Notes: generated from the sequence alone by a model not told the origin. Shown: positions 44,553-54,971, counted from the stretch's first letter. The stretch: 64,000 bases of DNA from Rhodopirellula islandica (GCF_001027925.1 NZ_LECT01000028.1:124001-188000), one strand, 5' to 3'. Numbers and translations are program-made.

Positions 44553-46649
44553 ATGTCATTCATCCGAAGTCTCCGAAACTCGCTGGCAATCTTGTGCTTG
44601 ATGGCGGGAACTTGTGCGGCCCAACAACCCGGCTCGCGGTTCTTCACTGACCAAACCGGCAAGTTTCGAATTCGAGCCGTGGTGATGGATCTTGATGAAA
44701 CCGAGGTGAAGCTCCAGAAGGCAGATGGCGTCGAAGTGGTGGTGCCATTGGCCCGACTTTCAGATCGGGACCAAACGTTCCTTCGCGACATGTTGCAGAG
44801 ATACAAGGCGATGGTGGGGGACTTTCCCATCGGCACCAAGGTCGAGATCAAATCGACAGGGGGTTGGTACCCAGGCGAAGTGCTGCAGGTTCAGCCTGGC
44901 AAATACTTCATTGCGTTTGACGACTATTCGGATAGCTGGAACAAGTGGGTGACGGCGGAGGAGTTGCGATTGATTGCCGAGGCGGATCCTCCGGCTGCCG
45001 TTGCAAATGAAAATCCAGCTAGCAACTCCACCAAGCCCGAAATGGAACCGGTCGTAAATCTCCCCGAGGAGCAGAAGACCAACCTGGACAGTGCAACGAT
45101 CTCGCCTCGACTGACGCTCGAACTTCCACCGACAACTCCACCGGTCTACAGTCACGAGTCGATCCAACGCCGCCGTTTTGTCGGTCACCTATCGGACAAT
45201 GGATGGTCAGCTCCGATTCCAACGGAAGCGGGACCAACGCTTGAAAACTGGACCTTTCAGCTTGACCCATCTCACAACGACAAATCGTGGAATGCGTTCA
45301 TTCCATCGGTCTACCGCGAGCGTGCCTTGTTGGTCCGGGATGATCAACTGGTCGCACTCAATTTGACTAACGGGAAGATTGAGTGGCAAACCGATGAACT
45401 GCCTCGCACGACGATGAATCCCTAGGCGTTGTCAGACGACGGGCGACGTCTGATCGTTTCCCTCAGCGATGAGGAATCACGACCAACCGGACTTTGCGTT
45501 TATTTGATCGAAGACAATTCGGCCACAATTGAATGGGTGTGGCGTCCTGTTCCAGAGTCGCACCAAGTGAGCCAAGTTCAATCTGCGTTCTGGCTCAAGA
45601 ACGATCGTGTGGCTGTGCTCGATGAAAAACGCTTTGCGGTTTGGATGCCGGAGACGAAGTCACAACATGCCATCATCACGGCCAACAGCAAGACACCCAT
45701 TGAGTTCTCGCCTGCCAGCGAGATGGCTGCCTTCTTTGTGTTTGGTCATATCACCATCTACAAAACGGATGGCATTCGAGTCTTGGCGAACACAGAACCG
45801 CTGAGATCTAGCGTGAAGAAGGTCAGTTTTGCTCCCAGTGGAACGAAGCTCCTCGTCAGCGGCGCTGGTTCTCCCACCATCGTTTCAATGAACAACGGAA
45901 AGCCCCGAACTTTGGAGGCGGAAGGACTATCGGATTCCATTGTTGAATGGATCGACGATCGCTACGCGCTCGTCGATGGAGCATCCATCTTCGATTCCAA
46001 GTCCAATCGAATCGTTTGGAAGTTCAATCTCACCTCCTATCGACAATCGGTCGGTTCCGTCAGCACACTGGCCGGGAAGTTGCTGATTCACAACGAACGC
46101 GACTCGAAGATTCTTGTTCGGGACCTGTTCGATGTCGTCTCTCCCGATCAGCTCGAGCCACCGGCTCCCAAAGTCACTTCCGTCCGCCCTGGAGCAAAGG
46201 TTGCGATTCGTGTTTTTGGATCCATGGCGGAGCAGTATCGGCAACCGATCCGAACTCAGTTGGAAGCCATGGCGAGGAAGAATGGCTGGATTGTTGACCA
46301 GGACGGCCCGTTCGTCCTCCGAGCCGACGTGAACCAAGTGACTGAATCCGTCAGCTTTGAAACTTCCAACATCATCGGATTTGGCAAGAAGAACGAGACG
46401 ATTCCGGTGACTTATGGAACCTATCGTGTCGCGATGTACGCTGGCGATGATGCGTTAATGATTCGGGGCTTCAATTCGTTGGTAACCACGATGGGGGTGA
46501 TTCCGCGAAGCAAGACCCTTCAGCAGTGGGTCAATGATCGCAGCGAGTTTGACATCGCCAAGATCAAAACGGTCACGTTCCCAGAAACCATCGAACCCAA
46601 ACCAGAGAAGGAAACGATCGGATCGACGGATCTCTGGGAGATTCCTTGA
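44553..46649 (+). pseudogene. SHD1/beta-propeller protein gene interrupted by an in-frame TAG
   Basis: One reading frame of 699 codons (counting the TAG and the terminal stop) is broken only by a TAG at 45423-45425; the frame is unchanged on both sides. The first part (290 residues) has a signal peptide ending in TCAA, an SHD1 domain (FRIRAVVMDLDETEVKLQ), then a Tudor-like region (FPIGTKVEIKSTGGWYPGEV and WNKWVTAEELR), a linker, and the start of a propeller (TNGKIEWQTDELP). After the TAG it continues ALSDDGRRLIVSLSDEE, a propeller strand, with more blades (VSFAPSGTKLLVSG) and a C-terminal domain. The TAG falls inside a blade, so the parts belong together. A recent nonsense mutation, sequencing error or readthrough are all possible. 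Confidence 0.8.
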
Positions 46650-46836
46650 CTCCAGATTCAGTGGTTTGCTGCGCCGCTTGCTCTCGAAACCGGGCTGTCG
46701 TTCACCACATCAGGTGCGGGGATTTGTCACGTGAATCGATGGGGTTTCCCAATGGAGTGACCTTGCCCCTATCATGTGTTGCCGGCCAGCGAACGGCCGG
46801 GAACATTGAAAAGGTTGGCTTTTAGGGAAGATTGAG

Positions 46837-47880
46837 TTGTTGGAATTGACGCATCGTGCGATGGCATGTGACTTTGTGGTGCTGGTGCCGGATGAGAATC
46901 AACGGGTCGGCAATCGCTCGGTCGCCGATGTTGTGTTGCGGCACCTGGAGGCAATTGAAGAGATCGAGCGAGCTCTCACGGTTTATCGGGACGACAGCGA
47001 AATCGCTCGCATCAACGCGTTGGCGTTTGAGCAAGTCGTTCACGTGAAGCCACCCACCTTTGACTTGCTGGTCAAAGCGAATGCGTTGGCGGAGAAGACG
47101 CAGGGTGCATTCGACATCACTGCCGGGCCATTGGTCGAGACGTGGGGATTCACTAAACGGGAAGGCCGCAAGCCGAAACCAGACGAAATTGAGCTCGCCA
47201 GGTCTCGTGTGGGTTGGGAACATCTGATGCTGGACACGACTAACCGAACCGTTCGCTTTGGTGTCGAAGGCATGGCGTTGAATCTGGGGGCAATCGGCAA
47301 GGGCCACGCGATTGATGTTTTGGCCGCAGCGATGCGGGCAGACGGCATGCGTGACTTCCTCATCCATGCGGGGCACAGCAGCGTTCTGGCGGCTGGGAAT
47401 CAGCAACCGTTGGAACCATCGAGCTCCGAGGACATCGTCCGCGCCAAAACGGAACTCAATGAAGTCTCCGAACGGAACAAGGATGCAGCCACCCAAGAAG
47501 AAGCCCCGACGGGTTGGCTGGTCGGCGTGTCACACCCCACTCGTCCGGGACGTCGATTGGGCGGGCTTTGGCTGCGTGACGAAGCGTTGTCGACCAGCGG
47601 CAGTGGCAAGCAATTTTTTCACCACCAGGGCAAACGATACGGCCACGTCATTGATCCACGAACGGGATACCCCGCTGGCCAGTGGTTGTCGTTGACCTTG
47701 ACGACGACTCATGCGGTGGATGCGGACGCCTTGTCGACCGCTTTGTTTGTGATGGGAAACGAGGACGCGAAAGCGTATGCTGCTGAACACGGCATTGGAT
47801 TGATTTTGGTCCGTGCTGGAAAACGCCAGGAAGAGGTCTCGATCGACAAAACGGGGCCCTTGATCTGGCACGACAATTGA
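46837..47880 (+). CDS. apbE: FAD:protein FMN transferase, ApbE family
   Basis: ApbE proteins covalently attach FMN to a Thr/Ser of target proteins such as Na+-pumping NADH dehydrogenase subunits, outside the cytoplasm. This 347-residue protein has the usual order: RAMACDFVVLV, then LEAIEEIERALTVYRDDSEIARIN, FDITAGPLVETWGF, the central NLGAIGKGHAIDVLA and DFLIHAGHSSVLAAG, and HVIDPRTGYPAGQWLSLTL with the conserved DxRTG and later DALSTALFVMG. A signal peptide is not evident, unlike most relatives. The start is TTG at 46837, with AGGGAAG six bases upstream. An alternative is the ATG at 46861. No target gene is seen nearby. Confidence 0.9.
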   Translation: MLELTHRAMACDFVVLVPDENQRVGNRSVADVVLRHLEAIEEIERALTVYRDDSEIARINALAFEQVVHVKPPTFDLLVKANALAEKTQGAFDITAGPLVETWGFTKREGRKPKPDEIELARSRVGWEHLMLDTTNRTVRFGVEGMALNLGAIGKGHAIDVLAAAMRADGMRDFLIHAGHSSVLAAGNQQPLEPSSSEDIVRAKTELNEVSERNKDAATQEEAPTGWLVGVSHPTRPGRRLGGLWLRDEALSTSGSGKQFFHHQGKRYGHVIDPRTGYPAGQWLSLTLTTTHAVDADALSTALFVMGNEDAKAYAAEHGIGLILVRAGKRQEEVSIDKTGPLIWHDN

Positions 47881-48062
47881 CCATCGTTGGAACATCCCTT
47901 GGCGGCCCGTTGGCGGATGGCCCATTCACCGGGCCCAGGTCTCGAAGCCACAACTTTTTCCAGCCGTTTCGGTGAATCGGTCGGCGATCGTTTGGTCCTT
48001 TGATTCCATTGCGTTCTGGCTGACACACCTCACCTCTGCATCGTCCTCGCTGACACCCTTCC

Positions 48063-48584
48063 ATGTCCGATTCATCCACCAGCACCACACCAACAACCGC
48101 TCCTCCAACGGAATCGAATCCGGCGGTTCATGATCCACCGCGATCCATCGCGCCGACGCCTCAGTTGTCCAGACGCGGCCTGTTCCTCGCTTTGGCGACG
48201 GTCTGTTTTGTCCCGCTGTTCGGGCTGAGTCTGTACGCAGTGATCTTCGGCAAAGCCAGCGAACATGGTCTTCCGGTCGAGATTCTGATCGACCGCCGGC
48301 CGCTGATGACCGTGCAAGGCAACTCGCAGTTGTTGGACGATGTCTTGGTGGTGACCAACCAAGCGGACTTTGAGATCCCCAATGTCACGATGAATTTGAA
48401 CGGCCAGTACTTTCTGTACCAGGACAAGCCGCTGGGCGTGGGCGAAACTCTGGTTCTCCGCCAAGCCGCCTTTGCCACCAAAAGCAGCCAATTCTGGGTT
48501 CCTGGACGCTATCCAATCACAGAAATCACGGTAACTGGGAAGTTGCCCACTGGTGCGCGGGGCGTGAAAGAGGTGCAATTCTGA
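48063..48584 (+). CDS. Single-pass membrane protein of unknown function
   Basis: A 173-residue protein with a Ser/Thr/Pro-rich cytoplasmic start (STSTTPTTAPPTESN) and a TM helix at about 40-60 (LFLALATVCFVPLFGLSLYA). A small all-beta-like domain follows (VEILIDRRPLMTV, DDVLVVTNQADFEIPNVTMNLNG, TLVLRQAAFATKSSQFW). It has no Cys in the mature region and no motif I recognise. The ATG at 48063 is the first in frame. It lies 43 bases before speA in the same direction and could be co-transcribed, but nothing in the protein ties it to polyamine metabolism. It may be an accessory envelope protein. Confidence 0.7.
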   Translation: MSDSSTSTTPTTAPPTESNPAVHDPPRSIAPTPQLSRRGLFLALATVCFVPLFGLSLYAVIFGKASEHGLPVEILIDRRPLMTVQGNSQLLDDVLVVTNQADFEIPNVTMNLNGQYFLYQDKPLGVGETLVLRQAAFATKSSQFWVPGRYPITEITVTGKLPTGARGVKEVQF

Positions 48585-48627
48585 CTCTCACGTTTCAAAC
48601 ACAATTTTCTTACACAGGGAACTCTGG

Positions 48628-50634
48628 GTGAGCTCGGTTTTGGATCCCAAATGGACGCGCAGCGACGCGTCCCAAACGTACGACATCGATCGCTGGGGCG
48701 GAGGTTATTTTTCAATTTCCGAATCGGGCACGGTGTTGGTTTCACCCGACCGGGATTCGTCCCAGAGCATTGACTTGAAGGAGCTGGTCGATCGCTTGGG
48801 ACAACGCAATTTGGACCTGCCGATTCTGTTGCGATTCAACGGGATTTTGCGTGACCGGCTGCGCCAATTGGACGAGTGTTTCAAGAATTCGATCCGAGAC
48901 CACAAGTATCAAAACCGCTACCGCTGCGTGTTCCCGATCAAGGTCAACCAGCAGCGCGAAGTCGTCCAACAGATCGTCAGCGAGGGCGCCCGACTGGGGT
49001 TCGGCATTGAAGCGGGCAGCAAACCCGAGTTGGTCGCCGCGGTGGCAATGGGCGACGCCAGCGTTCCTGTCGTCTGCAATGGTTTCAAAGACGAAGAGTT
49101 CATTCGATTGGCTCTGTTGGCGCAGCGTCTTGGCCGGGTTGTGTTGCCCGTCGTTGAAAAGGTCAGCGAACTGGATCTGATCTTGGATGTGGCCAAGGAC
49201 ATTGGCGTGCGTCCAACGATCGGCATGCGTGTGAAGTTGGCGACTCGAGGCAGCGGTCGTTGGCAGGCCAGCGGAGGTTACCGCAGCAAATTCGGGCTGA
49301 CGGTGGCTGAATTGCTCGATCAGCTGGATCGCTTGATCGCGATGGACATGGGCGACTGCCTGCAGTTGCTGCACTTCCATGTCGGCAGCCAAATCGGAAA
49401 CATTCGGCAACTGAAATCGGCCATTTTGGAAGCGGCTCGAATCTACGTGGACTTGGTGCGTCGCGGCGCAGGCATGCGTTACCTGGACGTCGGTGGCGGC
49501 CTGGGCGTCGACTACGACGGTTCACGCAGTGACAGCGAATCCAGCATGAACTACACGATGCAGGAATACGCCAATGACGTCGTCTATCACACGCAAACGG
49601 TTTGCGACGAAGCCGGTGTGCCGCACCCCGAACTGATCTCAGAATCGGGTCGGGCCGTCGCCGCTCACCACAGCGTGTTGGTGATGGAGACGCTGGGCGT
49701 GACCTCGCAAGGCGTCGCGAATTTGCCCTCGTGGGCGAAAGTCGAAGGCGAGCCAGTCTCACCAGATCACGGGGGCAGTGAGATGGACTCCGTCGGAGCC
49801 ATTGAGACTTCCGAGATGGAAGGACCACCTCAGTCTTACGAACAACCGGTGCATGATCTGTGGGTTGGTTATGTGAACATGACGCAAGCCAGCATGATGG
49901 AGACGTTTCACGACGCGCAGGTATCACTGGATCTTTGCATGAACCTGTTCAGTGGTGGTTACTTGCCATTGGAACAACGTGTGGCCGCGGAAAACCTGTA
50001 CTTCGCGATCTGCCACCGGGTGCGAGAGCTGGCCGAATCAATGAAGGAACGTCCCGACGATTTGAAGCATCTCGACCGAATGTTGTCGGACATCTACTTC
50101 GCGAATTTCTCTCTGTTTCAGTCGATGCCGGATTCCTGGGCAATCGATCAACTGTTTCCGATCATGCCAATCCACCGGTTGCTGGAAAAGCCAACCCGCC
50201 ACGCGGTGCTGGGGGACATCACCTGCGACAGCGACGGCAAGGTTGACGCGTTCGTTGGCGGCGGTGGGCGGCAGCGAACATTGATGTTGCATCCGCTGAA
50301 ATCCGGCGAACCCTATCAGTTGGCGGTGTTCATGGTGGGTGCCTATCAAGAGATTCTGGGAGACCTGCACAACTTGTTTGGCGACACCCATGCGGTCCAC
50401 GTGGACATCGAGGACGGTGTGACCAAGGTCCGCTCGATCGTCAAAGGCGACACGGTCTCGGAGGTCTTGGGCTACGTCCAGTACGAGGACCGTGAGCTGA
50501 TCGAGAACCTGCAAGATTCGGTAGAAACCGCGATTGGCAAAGGGAGCATCGATCATCAGCAAGCTGGCGAGACCGTCGCCGCCTACGAACGCGCACTCAG
50601 CGGATACACGTATCTGTCGACACGAACAAAATGA
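48628..50634 (+). CDS. speA: Biosynthetic arginine decarboxylase
   Basis: SpeA is a PLP enzyme that converts arginine to agmatine, the first step of the ADC route to putrescine. The 668-residue length matches the biosynthetic type. Motifs are YDIDRWGGGYFSIS near the start, the PLP lysine in CVFPIKVNQQR (Lys 105), GIEAGSKPELVAA, the LHFHVGSQIGNIR and YLDVGGGLGVDYDG blocks, SESGRAVAAHHSVLV and the late GDITCDSDGKVDAFV with the active-site Cys/Asp. The start is GTG at 48628, 43 bases after the upstream gene. The following gene is a GNAT-nitrilase fusion, which may act on polyamine-related amides. No speB (agmatinase) is present. Confidence 0.96.
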   Translation: MSSVLDPKWTRSDASQTYDIDRWGGGYFSISESGTVLVSPDRDSSQSIDLKELVDRLGQRNLDLPILLRFNGILRDRLRQLDECFKNSIRDHKYQNRYRCVFPIKVNQQREVVQQIVSEGARLGFGIEAGSKPELVAAVAMGDASVPVVCNGFKDEEFIRLALLAQRLGRVVLPVVEKVSELDLILDVAKDIGVRPTIGMRVKLATRGSGRWQASGGYRSKFGLTVAELLDQLDRLIAMDMGDCLQLLHFHVGSQIGNIRQLKSAILEAARIYVDLVRRGAGMRYLDVGGGLGVDYDGSRSDSESSMNYTMQEYANDVVYHTQTVCDEAGVPHPELISESGRAVAAHHSVLVMETLGVTSQGVANLPSWAKVEGEPVSPDHGGSEMDSVGAIETSEMEGPPQSYEQPVHDLWVGYVNMTQASMMETFHDAQVSLDLCMNLFSGGYLPLEQRVAAENLYFAICHRVRELAESMKERPDDLKHLDRMLSDIYFANFSLFQSMPDSWAIDQLFPIMPIHRLLEKPTRHAVLGDITCDSDGKVDAFVGGGGRQRTLMLHPLKSGEPYQLAVFMVGAYQEILGDLHNLFGDTHAVHVDIEDGVTKVRSIVKGDTVSEVLGYVQYEDRELIENLQDSVETAIGKGSIDHQQAGETVAAYERALSGYTYLSTRTK

Positions 50635-50722
50635 TTCGTGGATCTGCTGTGGTTCCGTGGCAGACTTTTTGCACGGTTCGATTTGAGTCGTTTCCTTCTC
50701 TTCGGTTCTATGACTGCCCTTT

Positions 50723-52291
50723 ATGTCGTCGCCCACACCTGACTTTGACGTTTCGAACTTCGAACGCGAACTGATTCTCCGAAACATGCGGCTGGAGGAC
50801 TACGATTCGATGGTCGAGATGCAGCTCGCTTGTTTCCCTGACATGCAACCGTGGACACGAGAGCAAGTCGAAAGCCAGCTGGCGCACTTTCCAGAAGGCC
50901 AGATTGTGATCGAATGCGACGGGAAGTTGGTCGCCAGTAGCAGCAGTTTGTTGCTGCACTACGACGACGACTTGGAATGGCACGACTACAAGAAGATCGC
51001 CGACAGTGGCTTCATTCGAAACCACCAACCCACCGGCGACACGCTGTATGGCATCGAAATCATGGTGCATTCCGATCTTCGAGGGATGCGTTTGTCGAGG
51101 CGTTTGTACGACGCCCGCAAGGAACTCTGTCGTTCACGAAACATCGAACAGATGATCGTTGGTGGACGCATTCCGGGCTACCACTTGCACGCCGATGAGA
51201 TGAAGGCGAGTGAGTACATTGACCGAGTGATCGACAAAACGTTCTTCGATCCAGTTCTCACGGCGCAAATCGCAAACGGGTTCTCACTACAAGGCTTGAT
51301 CCCGAACTACTTGCCAACGGACATGCAGAGCTGCGGTTACGCGACATTCTTAGAATGGCGGAACCTTGATTATGTCTCGGCGGCGAAGCGACGTTTTCGC
51401 CGCACTGTCCGTCCGGTGCGAATCGGTGCGGTGCAGTATCAGATGCGGGCAGTGAAAGACTTCGAAGAGTTCGCTCAGCAAGCACGCTATTTTGTCGACG
51501 TGGCGGGGGATTACAAATGTGATTTCTTGTTGTTCCCTGAGTTGTTCACCACGCAATTGCTTTCGTTCCTGCCCAATGAGCGACCGGGACAAGCCGCCCG
51601 GACATTGGCGGAGTTCACGCCGCAGTACCTGGAATTGTTCAGCCACTTGGCGGTCAAGTTTGACACCAACATCATTGGCGGTTCCCACTTTGTGATCGAA
51701 GACGAACGACTCTACAACGTCGCGTTTTTGTTTCACCGAGACGGGGGAATCGACAAGCAGTACAAGCTGCACATCACACCCAGCGAAAGAAAGTGGTGGG
51801 GCGTCGTTGGCGGTCCAGGCATCGAAGTGCTACAAACCGATTGTGGACCGATCTGCATTCAGGTGTGCTATGACATTGAGTTTCCCGAGCTATCACGAAT
51901 TGCGGTTCAGAAGGGCGCCCAACTGATTTTCGTTCCGTTCAACACGGACAACCAACATGGTTACTTGCGTGTGCGGACTTGCGCTGCCGCACGCTGTGTC
52001 GAAAACCATGTTTTTGTCGCGATCGCGGGCTGCACTGGGAACCTGCCGTTTTGCGAGAACGCGGACATTCACTACGCCCAGTCGGCGGTGCTGACGCCAT
52101 TGGATGTCACGTTCGCTCGTGAAGGCATTGGGGCCGAAGCGAATCCGAATGTGGAGACCGTCGTGATCTATGACGTTGACCTGGAGTTGCTACGCCGACA
52201 TCGAGAACAAGGCAGCGTGCAGAACTGGAACGACCGCCGGTTGGACCTGTACAACGTCACCGAGACACCCCCAGTCGAAGGTCCTCAGTAG
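50723..52291 (+). CDS. GNAT acetyltransferase-nitrilase fusion protein
   Basis: A 522-residue cytoplasmic two-domain protein. Residues about 15-205 form a GNAT N-acetyltransferase ([38 protein letters not shown] with a degenerate acetyl-CoA loop, [10 protein letters not shown]). Residues about 232-500 are a carbon-nitrogen hydrolase with the Glu-Lys-Cys triad: Glu 273 in LLFPELF, Lys 348 in [10 protein letters not shown], and Cys 382 in [10 protein letters not shown]. Such fusions occur in bacteria (YhcX type). The nitrilase part resembles N-carbamoylputrescine amidase and omega-amidase relatives. It lies 88 bases after speA, suggesting a role in polyamine or amide metabolism; this is inference. 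The start is ATG 50723. Confidence 0.9.
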   Translation: MSSPTPDFDVSNFERELILRNMRLEDYDSMVEMQLACFPDMQPWTREQVESQLAHFPEGQIVIECDGKLVASSSSLLLHYDDDLEWHDYKKIADSGFIRNHQPTGDTLYGIEIMVHSDLRGMRLSRRLYDARKELCRSRNIEQMIVGGRIPGYHLHADEMKASEYIDRVIDKTFFDPVLTAQIANGFSLQGLIPNYLPTDMQSCGYATFLEWRNLDYVSAAKRRFRRTVRPVRIGAVQYQMRAVKDFEEFAQQARYFVDVAGDYKCDFLLFPELFTTQLLSFLPNERPGQAARTLAEFTPQYLELFSHLAVKFDTNIIGGSHFVIEDERLYNVAFLFHRDGGIDKQYKLHITPSERKWWGVVGGPGIEVLQTDCGPICIQVCYDIEFPELSRIAVQKGAQLIFVPFNTDNQHGYLRVRTCAAARCVENHVFVAIAGCTGNLPFCENADIHYAQSAVLTPLDVTFAREGIGAEANPNVETVVIYDVDLELLRRHREQGSVQNWNDRRLDLYNVTETPPVEGPQ

Positions 52292-52375
52292 GCAAGCCGA
52301 GGGTCGGATTCAAACGACCGCCCACGCTTGCGTCGAACGGCAGCCTGGCCCGAGTCACCCTCCACAAAACTACAA

Positions 52376-52415
52376 AAAAGGAGCGCGTACAAATTGAATT
52401 GCACACGCTCCTTTT
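52376..52415. terminator. Bidirectional terminator
   Basis: AAAAGGAGCG pairs with CGCTCCTTTT across a 20-base loop; A and T runs on both sides let it work for both strands. It lies between the convergent GNAT-nitrilase and outer-membrane candidate genes, and the T run is stronger on the minus strand. Confidence 0.8.
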
Positions 52416-52547
52416 GCTGTGGTTGTCTTTTCAATGGCGGCTTCTTAAACCGAACAATTTCAAAACTCGGCCAGTGCGGAAGCGGATTCGCGATCCCTCA
52501 CGCAAACGGGCCAAACGGCTCGCATGGTTCTGCCCGATCATTCTTGC

Positions 52548-53261
52548 TTAGTAGAGCAGGAGCTCAAAACCGGCTTTGAGCACGACTGCGTCATCGAAGC
52601 CCATGTTCGCTCCATCCCACGTTGCGTAGTCGGCCAGGTAGTCGATTCCGAGGACGGTGCGACCGGGAATGCCCCACACGCAGATGTCATGTTTGACATC
52701 GATGCCGTACGTGGTGGTAAATTTGTTGTTTGAGCCGGTCGTCAGTCCGTCGCTGCTGACGAATTGCCCATCCAGGTCATAGAGCCCGAGACGCAGGTCA
52801 ACCCAAACGGGGCGACGACCGAATGCAGTTTCCCAACCGGCCACCACGACGGCACCGCGGTAGGAGTTGTCCAGCTCGTTGTCGCTGATCTCTTGCTTCC
52901 ATTCCATTTGGCTGTAGCCGGTTCCAGCGGACAAATCGTGCACCCCAAAGGTCCACGTGTCACGAAGGATGGCGTCGAAGCCGTACATTTCAGTGTTATC
53001 GGAAACGGCGTACGTGACGTTTCCTTCGACGCTGGTTCGGTACCCATCAAAGCGGTGATGACCGCGAATGTCGGTCAGGAAACCAACTGAGTCACCGGAG
53101 TCGCCTTGGTAGGTCGGCAGCAGGGGTGCCCAAATCGCTTTGCGACTGGTCAGCTCAGTGCCTTCGACGGCATGGGCGGAGGATGCCGACCAGGTCACGG
53201 CAGCGAACCCCACAAGGGCCACGGCAATTCGCAGGATGGATTCGAATCGTGTCTTTGTCAT
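52548..53261 (-). CDS. Exported protein, probable outer-membrane beta-barrel
   Basis: A 237-residue protein with a clear signal peptide (LRIAVALVGFAAVTWSASSAHA). The mature part alternates polar and hydrophobic residues and is rich in Gly, Asp, Tyr and Trp: HHRFDGYRTSVEGNVTYAVS, DAILRDTWTFGVHDLSAGTGY, RPVWVDLRLGLYDLDGQFVS. It ends in AVVLKAGFELLLY, an aromatic C-terminus like that of outer-membrane barrels. About 8 strands would fit the length. The frame is open to 53426, but the ATG at 53261 places the signal peptide correctly. It is monocistronic, convergent with the GNAT-nitrilase gene. Function unknown. Confidence 0.7.
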   Translation of the reverse strand: MTKTRFESILRIAVALVGFAAVTWSASSAHAVEGTELTSRKAIWAPLLPTYQGDSGDSVGFLTDIRGHHRFDGYRTSVEGNVTYAVSDNTEMYGFDAILRDTWTFGVHDLSAGTGYSQMEWKQEISDNELDNSYRGAVVVAGWETAFGRRPVWVDLRLGLYDLDGQFVSSDGLTTGSNNKFTTTYGIDVKHDICVWGIPGRTVLGIDYLADYATWDGANMGFDDAVVLKAGFELLLY

Positions 53262-53489
53262 CGCGTCGCTCAGCTTGGCATTGGGAGGATGCACAGGGGC
53301 GAACAAACTGCGGCTCATTTGCCGGGGCTTGTTCGAATGACGCGAGGACCGCCTCACGCGTCTGTCTGAGTTGACTTCGGCCGAGAAGCCGCAGTGGCGA
53401 CGAACAACTTTGTTGATTTGCCTCAAGTCCGAATCAGAAGCGGTTGCGTGATTCGTTTGTCGATATCACAACGGCGACCACGTTTTTCC

Positions 53490-54884
53490 TCAAGTTGCGG
53501 AAACGATGATCGCAGTCGCTGATCCATGGGATGTGTGCGACAACGCGATCACATTGGGCTGGGTCAACGGAGTCGATGAGGCGACGACATTCAAAGGCTC
53601 CGGGCAATCCGAAGCATGAGCCACTGGCGGTGCCACGCCTCGTTGGGCGGCAACCACTGCGGCAATGAGGCCCAGCATTCCTGTCGCCGCACCAGTGTGC
53701 CCCAGCAATCCGATGGGCAAAGTCACCGGCACACCCGGCAAAGCCTTCGTAATCGCTTCAGCTTCTTGAGCGTCAATCACCGGGTCGCCCATGCCGTGTC
53801 CAACCACCAACCCGATGTCGTTGGCCGTCAATCCGGCGTCGGACAAGGCAGCTTGGATGGCAATTTCAATCGCGGCGGATGACCCGCGTCCAGCGTTCTT
53901 TTCAGATGAACTGGTGAACTGCCCCGCAGCAAACGCAGCGGAGGGAACAAAACGCGAAGCCATTCCCAGAACCCTGGCGATGGGCTTGCGATTTCCCGAC
54001 GAGGCAGATTCCCCCGATTCCAAGATCAAGCACGCCGCTCCTTCGCCTCGTACGATTCCCTGAGCGTCTTTTGCGTGAGGGCGACTGCTGCGGCAGACAG
54101 GATCCGATGCACCTGTGAGCGGTTGATCTTCGGTGAACATCGTTCGGGTGGTGTTCATCCGCGACCCGGCCGCGGCGGCGACCATGATGTCCGCGATCCC
54201 ACGACGCAGGTAGCCACAGGATTCCAGGACCGCGTTGGGGCCGGAGACATCGCCGACGGTCAAGGTGTTGTTGGGACCATGCGAATTGACGGCGATCCCA
54301 ACGTGACAGGCAGGCATGTTGGGCAGGTACTTCAACATCCACAGCGGCGTGATCGACCGCATCGCCGCGTTTCCAAACTTGGAACGATCGATCTCATCGG
54401 CTTCGGTTTTGCAGGCCGCAAAGGCGTCGGCGAGTTCCTCGGGATCCCCGTACAGCATTTCACTGCCAAACACAGTCCCAATTCGTTCGACGGCGATGCG
54501 TCCCGACTTCTTGGCTAGTTCGGCCGGTTCAGCGGGAAGCAGCGAGGTCAGACCCGCGTCCTCGATCGCCATCTGGGAGGCGGCGAAGGACGTCTGGATT
54601 TCGCGGCACATCACCTTCAACGCTTTTCGCGGTTTGACGTACTGCTTGGGGTCAAATTCGGTGATCGGGGCGCCAATCTCGACCGCAGATTCGGGCTGGG
54701 TCGGTCCCGAGTGGCCTTCCTCAAACTTGAACCGAGCCGTTGCATTCCGATCGCCCACCGTGGAATCGACCAGTTCGATGACTCCGCTGTTCGCTTGGAG
54801 CAGAGATTGCGTGAAGGCTTCCCGCCCCAAACCAATCGATGAAACCACACCGACGCCGGTGATCACGATGTCACTGCGGTTCAT
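53490..54884 (-). CDS. Beta-ketoacyl synthase homologue lacking the active-site Cys
   Basis: A 464-residue thiolase-fold protein of the FabF/KAS II group, normally an enzyme of fatty-acid or polyketide chain extension. N-terminal blocks IVITGVGVVSSIGLGREAF and C-terminal HTSHGSATAIIV are typical. Aligned without gaps to GPxxxxxTACxSG, the segment GPNNTLTVGDVSG has Asp (about residue 212) in place of the nucleophilic Cys. The first catalytic His is kept (VGHGMGDP), as is the second (LLGHTGAATG), but the preceding Lys is replaced by Ile. It should not form an acyl-enzyme. It may be a chain-length-factor-like partner or have another activity. No acyl-carrier protein is adjacent. Confidence 0.85.
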   Translation of the reverse strand: MNRSDIVITGVGVVSSIGLGREAFTQSLLQANSGVIELVDSTVGDRNATARFKFEEGHSGPTQPESAVEIGAPITEFDPKQYVKPRKALKVMCREIQTSFAASQMAIEDAGLTSLLPAEPAELAKKSGRIAVERIGTVFGSEMLYGDPEELADAFAACKTEADEIDRSKFGNAAMRSITPLWMLKYLPNMPACHVGIAVNSHGPNNTLTVGDVSGPNAVLESCGYLRRGIADIMVAAAAGSRMNTTRTMFTEDQPLTGASDPVCRSSRPHAKDAQGIVRGEGAACLILESGESASSGNRKPIARVLGMASRFVPSAAFAAGQFTSSSEKNAGRGSSAAIEIAIQAALSDAGLTANDIGLVVGHGMGDPVIDAQEAEAITKALPGVPVTLPIGLLGHTGAATGMLGLIAAVVAAQRGVAPPVAHASDCPEPLNVVASSTPLTQPNVIALSHTSHGSATAIIVSAT

Positions 54885-54971
54885 GAAAGAATCGGTCAAA
54901 ACAAGAGAAAACGGGACAAGCGGGTGGCAGCAGTATGATCCGATTGATGGCTTGAAACCAGACCGTGCCTG

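Noticed and set aside
44231-44851. 206-codon minus-strand frame over the SHD1 gene start
   Set aside because: It overlaps the strong plus-strand ribosome binding site and signal peptide; no domain.
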